Shown here in pieces: positions 60,519-64,000 of a stretch of DNA of 64,000 nt. Source of the stretch: JAHEYG01 sp040403535 (lineage in GTDB: Bacteria > Bacteroidota > Bacteroidia > B-17B0 > Aurantibacillaceae); NCBI GenBank assembly GCA_040403535.1, contig JBBAKL010000004.1, forward strand, positions 1-64,000. Reading direction: 5' to 3'. Every line of letters starts with the position of its first letter. Position 1 is the first letter of the stretch. The notes beneath the pieces were generated by a model, which searched no databases, was not told where the DNA came from, and worked only from the letters and a program-made list of their open reading frames with translations. Made by a program: the position numbers and the translations under genes.

Positions 60519-61067
60519 ATGAAATTAATTAGCGACAGAGTAAGTGTGTTGGATAAAGATGATGTACTAAGTATTGTTATTTTGCCAACCACCGAAAAGA
60601 GAAAATTAAACTTAATGTTGCTATGGTTATTAGCTTGGACGGCTTGCGGTGTTATTGTATTGTTTAATTATTTCAAATTAAATAATCAGGACGCTAAACT
60701 ATTTGTTATAGTGTATTTGTCTTTCTGGTTTTATTTTGAGTACAAAATTGCTCGCGCGTATATCTGGAAAAAATTCGGAAGGGAAAAAATATGGCTTAAG
60801 AATGGCCGCCTTTTCTATCAAAAGGAAATAAATGGTAAAGGAAAAACGAAGGAGTTTGAAATCGAATTAATTAATGATTTAAAATTAATTGAATTAAGTC
60901 ATGCCAGTTTTACCGACACTATTAATCAGAGTTTCTGGATAAAAGGAGGGGAGCGCATACAGTTTCACTATCTCTCAAAGATTATCCCTTTTGGTATGCA
61001 ATTAAATGATAAGGAAGCTTACGATATCATTCGTGAAATAAAAAATTACGTGAAAAATAAAGCTTAA
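60519..61067 (+). CDS. Two-helix membrane protein with PH-like domain
   Basis: 182 residues. Two membrane segments (about 32-48 and 60-78) are flanked by a short N-terminal domain (DDVLSIVILPTTEKRKL) and a beta-rich C-terminal domain (GREKIWLKNGRLFYQKEI, then GGERIQFHYLSKIIPFGM). The C-terminal helix is DKEAYDIIREIKNYVK. The build resembles that of the protein at 35093, though the sequences differ. Lies alone, divergent from the permease across 63 bases. Function unknown. Confidence 0.6.
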   Translation: MKLISDRVSVLDKDDVLSIVILPTTEKRKLNLMLLWLLAWTACGVIVLFNYFKLNNQDAKLFVIVYLSFWFYFEYKIARAYIWKKFGREKIWLKNGRLFYQKEINGKGKTKEFEIELINDLKLIELSHASFTDTINQSFWIKGGERIQFHYLSKIIPFGMQLNDKEAYDIIREIKNYVKNKA

Positions 61068-61100
61068 TTAAATTTCAAACAATAAAGCGTTTGCAAAATC

Positions 61101-61781
61101 CTACCAAATCGCAGGTCCGTATTTTTTTGTGATTTTAGAATTCGGAAACAAGTCAAAAAACAACTGATCAATCCAGAACATGAGTTTGAATGCATAAGTA
61201 GGATTACTCAACTGTTCGTTCATGGTTTTGTTGTTTTTTAATGCAAAACGATAATTGATGTCAGCGCCTAATCCCAGGAATTTGAAAATTTTAAACTGAG
61301 TTGAAATTCCTGGCTCATAGATCATGAAAAAATACTTAGGTTGTGTGTTTAAGTCGTAACCACTTTTATTCTGAAACCAGGACAAGCCATAACCGGTTTG
61401 TATCGGTACACTTAATTGCCAACGTTTGGTTTTATAAAAAACAAAATCAGCGTAAAAGCATATGTAAGCCAGTTTAAGATGTTTTACGTTTGTGATGGAA
61501 TTGTTTAAAGCGTCCTTGTATACTTCATTACGTGTTAAGTTATTTTCTAGCCAGCTTATTCCCCCGCCAAATCTTAGTTTTCTTCGAAATGCGGCTCCAA
61601 TCCGAATACCTGTAATGCTTGCCAAATCGTTATTTATAAACGAATACCGCGATTCTAACCGCACGTCGATCGATGCCTTGTTTTTCATCACTGCCTGTAA
61701 ACTATCTAACAATTGAGCCTCGCATGTATAGTTAATACTTAATGAAATTAGAACAGAGATTATGGCAACAATGAGCTTCAC
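61101..61781 (-). CDS. Putative outer-membrane beta-barrel protein
   Basis: 226 residues. A signal peptide (about 1-22, ending TCEA) is followed by a small barrel-like sequence with strands such as SYSFINNDLASITGIRIGAA, KLRFGGGISWLENNL, LKLAYICFYADFVFY and GLGADINYRFALKNN. It ends in aromatic residues (KYGPAIW). No catalytic motif. It probably sits in the outer membrane; ligand unknown. Convergent with the gene at 60519. Confidence 0.6.
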   Translation of the reverse strand: MKLIVAIISVLISLSINYTCEAQLLDSLQAVMKNKASIDVRLESRYSFINNDLASITGIRIGAAFRRKLRFGGGISWLENNLTRNEVYKDALNNSITNVKHLKLAYICFYADFVFYKTKRWQLSVPIQTGYGLSWFQNKSGYDLNTQPKYFFMIYEPGISTQFKIFKFLGLGADINYRFALKNNKTMNEQLSNPTYAFKLMFWIDQLFFDLFPNSKITKKYGPAIW

Positions 61782-61870
61782 TATTCAAAAATAATTGCTA
61801 AAACAATGTTTATAATTAAATAACGCGGAATTGTATTAACAATACACTTGTAGTAATTTTAAAGAGCTAA

Positions 61871-63979
61871 ATGGGAACGGCATTTTTAGATACTCCAATT
61901 GAATACCTGAAGGGTATTGGTCCTCAAAGAGCCGAGGTTCTAAAGAAGGAGTTGGGTATGTATACATTTCGCGATCTCTTAACTCATTATCCGTTTCGTT
62001 ATGTGGATCGAACCAGATTTCAGAATATCAAAGATGTAACCGAAGATTTGCCCTTTGTTCAATTTCGTGGCGTAATTGAAAGTTTAACGGTTATTGGTAC
62101 CAAACGAGCACAACGATTAGTGGCTGTTTTCAGAGATAACACAGGAATCATTGAATTGGTTTGGTTTCAGGGACACAAGTGGATGGCCGAAAAACTCAGA
62201 ACGCAAACCGAGTACATTGTATTTGGTAAGCCCACCCGATTCGGAGGGAAATACAACATAGCGCATCCTGAAATTGAATTGGCGACTGCCGAAAATTTAG
62301 CGCTAAAATCTGCGTTTCAGGCTGTATATTCCTCAACGGAAAAACTAAAAACAAAAGGTTTAGATAGCGAAGGGTTGCGTAAAATCATTAAGCAATTAAT
62401 TGCACTAATGCCACCCGGTACTTTGGAAGAATCTTTGTCGGAAGAGGTGTTGTCGGATTATAAATTGGTGTCAAAAGAAGACGCTGTAAAGCATATTCAT
62501 TTTCCGGATAATAATTTACATCTTCAAAAAGCGCAGTACCGCTTAAAATTCGAAGAGTTATTTTATGTTCAATTAAAATTATTGCGGTTGCATCATCAAA
62601 CCGTAAAAACTGTTCCTGGTGCGGTTTTTTCTAAGGTAGGGCATTATTTTAATGAATTCTATAATAAACATTTGCCATTTCAATTAACTAATGCGCAAAA
62701 GCGAGTGGTGAAGGAAATACGCACCGATATGGGCAGCGGTCATCAAATGAATCGCTTACTTCAAGGCGATGTAGGCAGCGGAAAAACATTAGTGGCCTTG
62801 TTAAGCATGCTTCTGGCATTAGATAACAATTTTCAGGCCTGCTTAATGGCACCAACCGAGATATTGGCTAATCAGCATTTTATCACTATCAGTGAGCAGG
62901 TATTTCATCTGGGAATAAATGTGAAATTATTAACCGGCTCTTCAACCCAAAAAGAACGCAAATCGTTATTGGCTCAACTTCAAAATGGCGATATTCATAT
63001 TTTAATTGGTACTCATGCGTTAATAGAAGATAACGTAATGTTTAAAAATTTAGGACTTGTTGTTATCGATGAACAACATCGATTTGGAGTTGCTCAACGT
63101 GCTAAGTTGAGAGACAAAGGCAAAATCCCTCCGCATATTTTAATTATGACGGCTACACCAATTCCACGAACGCTTGCTATGACTTTTTATGGCGATTTGG
63201 ATACCTCTGTAATAGATGAAATGCCTCCAGGACGAAAACCTATTAAAACCATGCACTTTATGGAACCGCAGCGATTGCGTGTAATTGGTTTTATACGCGA
63301 ACAAATTTCTTTAGGTAGGCAAGTTTATATTGTTTATCCATTAATTCAGGAAAGTGAAAAAATGGATTTGCAAAATCTTCAGAAAGGGTATGAAGATATT
63401 GTGAAAGAATTTCCACCGCCTCAATATCAGGTAAGCATTGTGCATGGTAAACTAAAAGCTGATCAAAAAGAATTTGAGATGCAGCGCTTTGTAAAAGGAG
63501 AAACACAAATTATGGTAGCAACTACTGTTATAGAAGTTGGCGTAAATGTTCCCAATGCATCAGTAATGGTAATCGAAAGCGCCGAAAGATTTGGTTTATC
63601 ACAATTACATCAGTTGCGAGGTAGAGTAGGGCGTGGTGCCGAACAATCGTACTGTATTCTTATGACATCCTATAAACTGGGAAAAGATAGCAGAACGCGA
63701 ATGGAAACGATGGTTCGTACAAATGACGGTTTTGAAATCAGTGAGGTGGATTTGAAGTTGCGTGGTCCGGGTGATATTGAAGGTACACAACAAAGTGGTG
63801 TATTGGATTTAAAAATTGCCGATTTAGTTCATGACGGACAAATATTGCAAATGGCTCGTACCGCAGCGCAAACAGTATTAAACGAAGATGGAGAATTGAA
63901 GCTTGATAAAAATAAAATTTACGAACGGAATTTAATCCTAAATGCTAAAAACCGTCCGAGTTGGGCTAAAGTAGGTTAA
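61871..63979 (+). CDS. recG: ATP-dependent DNA helicase RecG
   Basis: 702 residues, full length. The N-terminal wedge/OB domain contains LDTPIEYLKGIGPQRAEVLK, DLLTHYPFRYVDRT and the OB-fold GVIESLTVIGTKRAQ. The helicase core has Walker A GDVGSGKT (299-306), motif II DEQH (400-403), TATPIPRTLAMT, and the RecG-typical motif VI region LSQLHQLRGRVGRG. The C-terminal SEVDLKLRGPGDIEGTQQSG is diagnostic. RecG remodels stalled forks and recombination intermediates. Monocistronic here; the window ends 21 bases later. Confidence 0.97.
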   Translation: MGTAFLDTPIEYLKGIGPQRAEVLKKELGMYTFRDLLTHYPFRYVDRTRFQNIKDVTEDLPFVQFRGVIESLTVIGTKRAQRLVAVFRDNTGIIELVWFQGHKWMAEKLRTQTEYIVFGKPTRFGGKYNIAHPEIELATAENLALKSAFQAVYSSTEKLKTKGLDSEGLRKIIKQLIALMPPGTLEESLSEEVLSDYKLVSKEDAVKHIHFPDNNLHLQKAQYRLKFEELFYVQLKLLRLHHQTVKTVPGAVFSKVGHYFNEFYNKHLPFQLTNAQKRVVKEIRTDMGSGHQMNRLLQGDVGSGKTLVALLSMLLALDNNFQACLMAPTEILANQHFITISEQVFHLGINVKLLTGSSTQKERKSLLAQLQNGDIHILIGTHALIEDNVMFKNLGLVVIDEQHRFGVAQRAKLRDKGKIPPHILIMTATPIPRTLAMTFYGDLDTSVIDEMPPGRKPIKTMHFMEPQRLRVIGFIREQISLGRQVYIVYPLIQESEKMDLQNLQKGYEDIVKEFPPPQYQVSIVHGKLKADQKEFEMQRFVKGETQIMVATTVIEVGVNVPNASVMVIESAERFGLSQLHQLRGRVGRGAEQSYCILMTSYKLGKDSRTRMETMVRTNDGFEISEVDLKLRGPGDIEGTQQSGVLDLKIADLVHDGQILQMARTAAQTVLNEDGELKLDKNKIYERNLILNAKNRPSWAKVG

Positions 63980-64000
63980 CGCATAATAAGTACGTGTCCG

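Noticed and set aside
1..64000. tRNA, rRNA, prophage or defence island
   Set aside because: Gaps between genes are short and contain no tRNA-like cloverleaf; no integrase, capsid, restriction or toxin genes were found.

Overview
The window looks like the chromosome of a gliding/type IX-secreting member of the Bacteroidota, probably near Flavobacteriia or a related aquatic lineage. Four things point there: AT-rich DNA; gldF and gldG; two proteins with type A T9SS C-terminal sorting domains; and promoters of the Bacteroidota form (TTTG, 16-20 bases, TAnnTTTG or TATCTTTA). Bacteroidota-typical neighbourhoods agree: rpmB-rpmG-DUF4295 beside ftsY, DUF4783-nadC beside rlmH, and an amidase opposite lptD. 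I see no phage, transposon, integron, CRISPR array, tRNA or rRNA. The window is a dense, mostly housekeeping core segment.

Layout. 1-3.6 kb: a truncated SPOR protein, a large SPOR/thrombospondin-type-3 outer-membrane protein and a small Lys/Glu-rich exported protein. 3.7-7.6 kb: NADP isocitrate dehydrogenase, acetyl-CoA carboxylase accB-accC, and a Cys-motif membrane protein. 7.6-13.3 kb: a membrane-anchored thioredoxin, then an envelope run of mtgA, a serine-hydrolase lipoprotein, an alpha/beta hydrolase, gldF and gldG. 13.3-18 kb: a ChaN-like protein, a MazG-type pyrophosphohydrolase, a DAACS symporter and yidC. 18-29 kb: a GT39-like transferase, a SPOR amidase opposite lptD, a redoxin, a Cys-rich T9SS cargo protein and an AsmA-like giant. 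29-39 kb: a desaturase, rlmH, nadC, an M1 peptidase that seems fused to an outer-membrane barrel, and a large T9SS-secreted protein. 39.7-45.1 kb: a nucleotide-sugar cassette for a surface polysaccharide. 45-50.6 kb (minus strand): a TonB-C-like protein, ftsY, DUF4295-rpmG-rpmB and lysC-lysA. 50.9-64 kb: PEP synthase, carB, malate dehydrogenase, a triple-HhH ComEA-like protein, an amino acid permease, small membrane proteins and recG.

How the genes fit together. The dominant theme is building the cell envelope: LPS export (lptD), peptidoglycan synthesis and cleavage (mtgA, amidase, SPOR proteins), membrane insertion (ftsY, yidC), gliding (gldFG), acyl-chain supply and desaturation, and surface polysaccharide precursors. 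Central carbon metabolism (icd, mdh, ppsA), lysine/DAP synthesis (lysC-lysA, also feeding peptidoglycan) and pyrimidine/arginine precursors (carB) make up most of the rest.

No clearly new multi-gene system is visible. The items most worth a second look are a possible structured RNA leader upstream of lysC (50664-50733), the M1 peptidase with an Omp85-like C-terminal barrel (31899-35081), a carB lacking its allosteric domain, and a diacetamido-uronic-acid-type sugar cassette without its aminotransferase.
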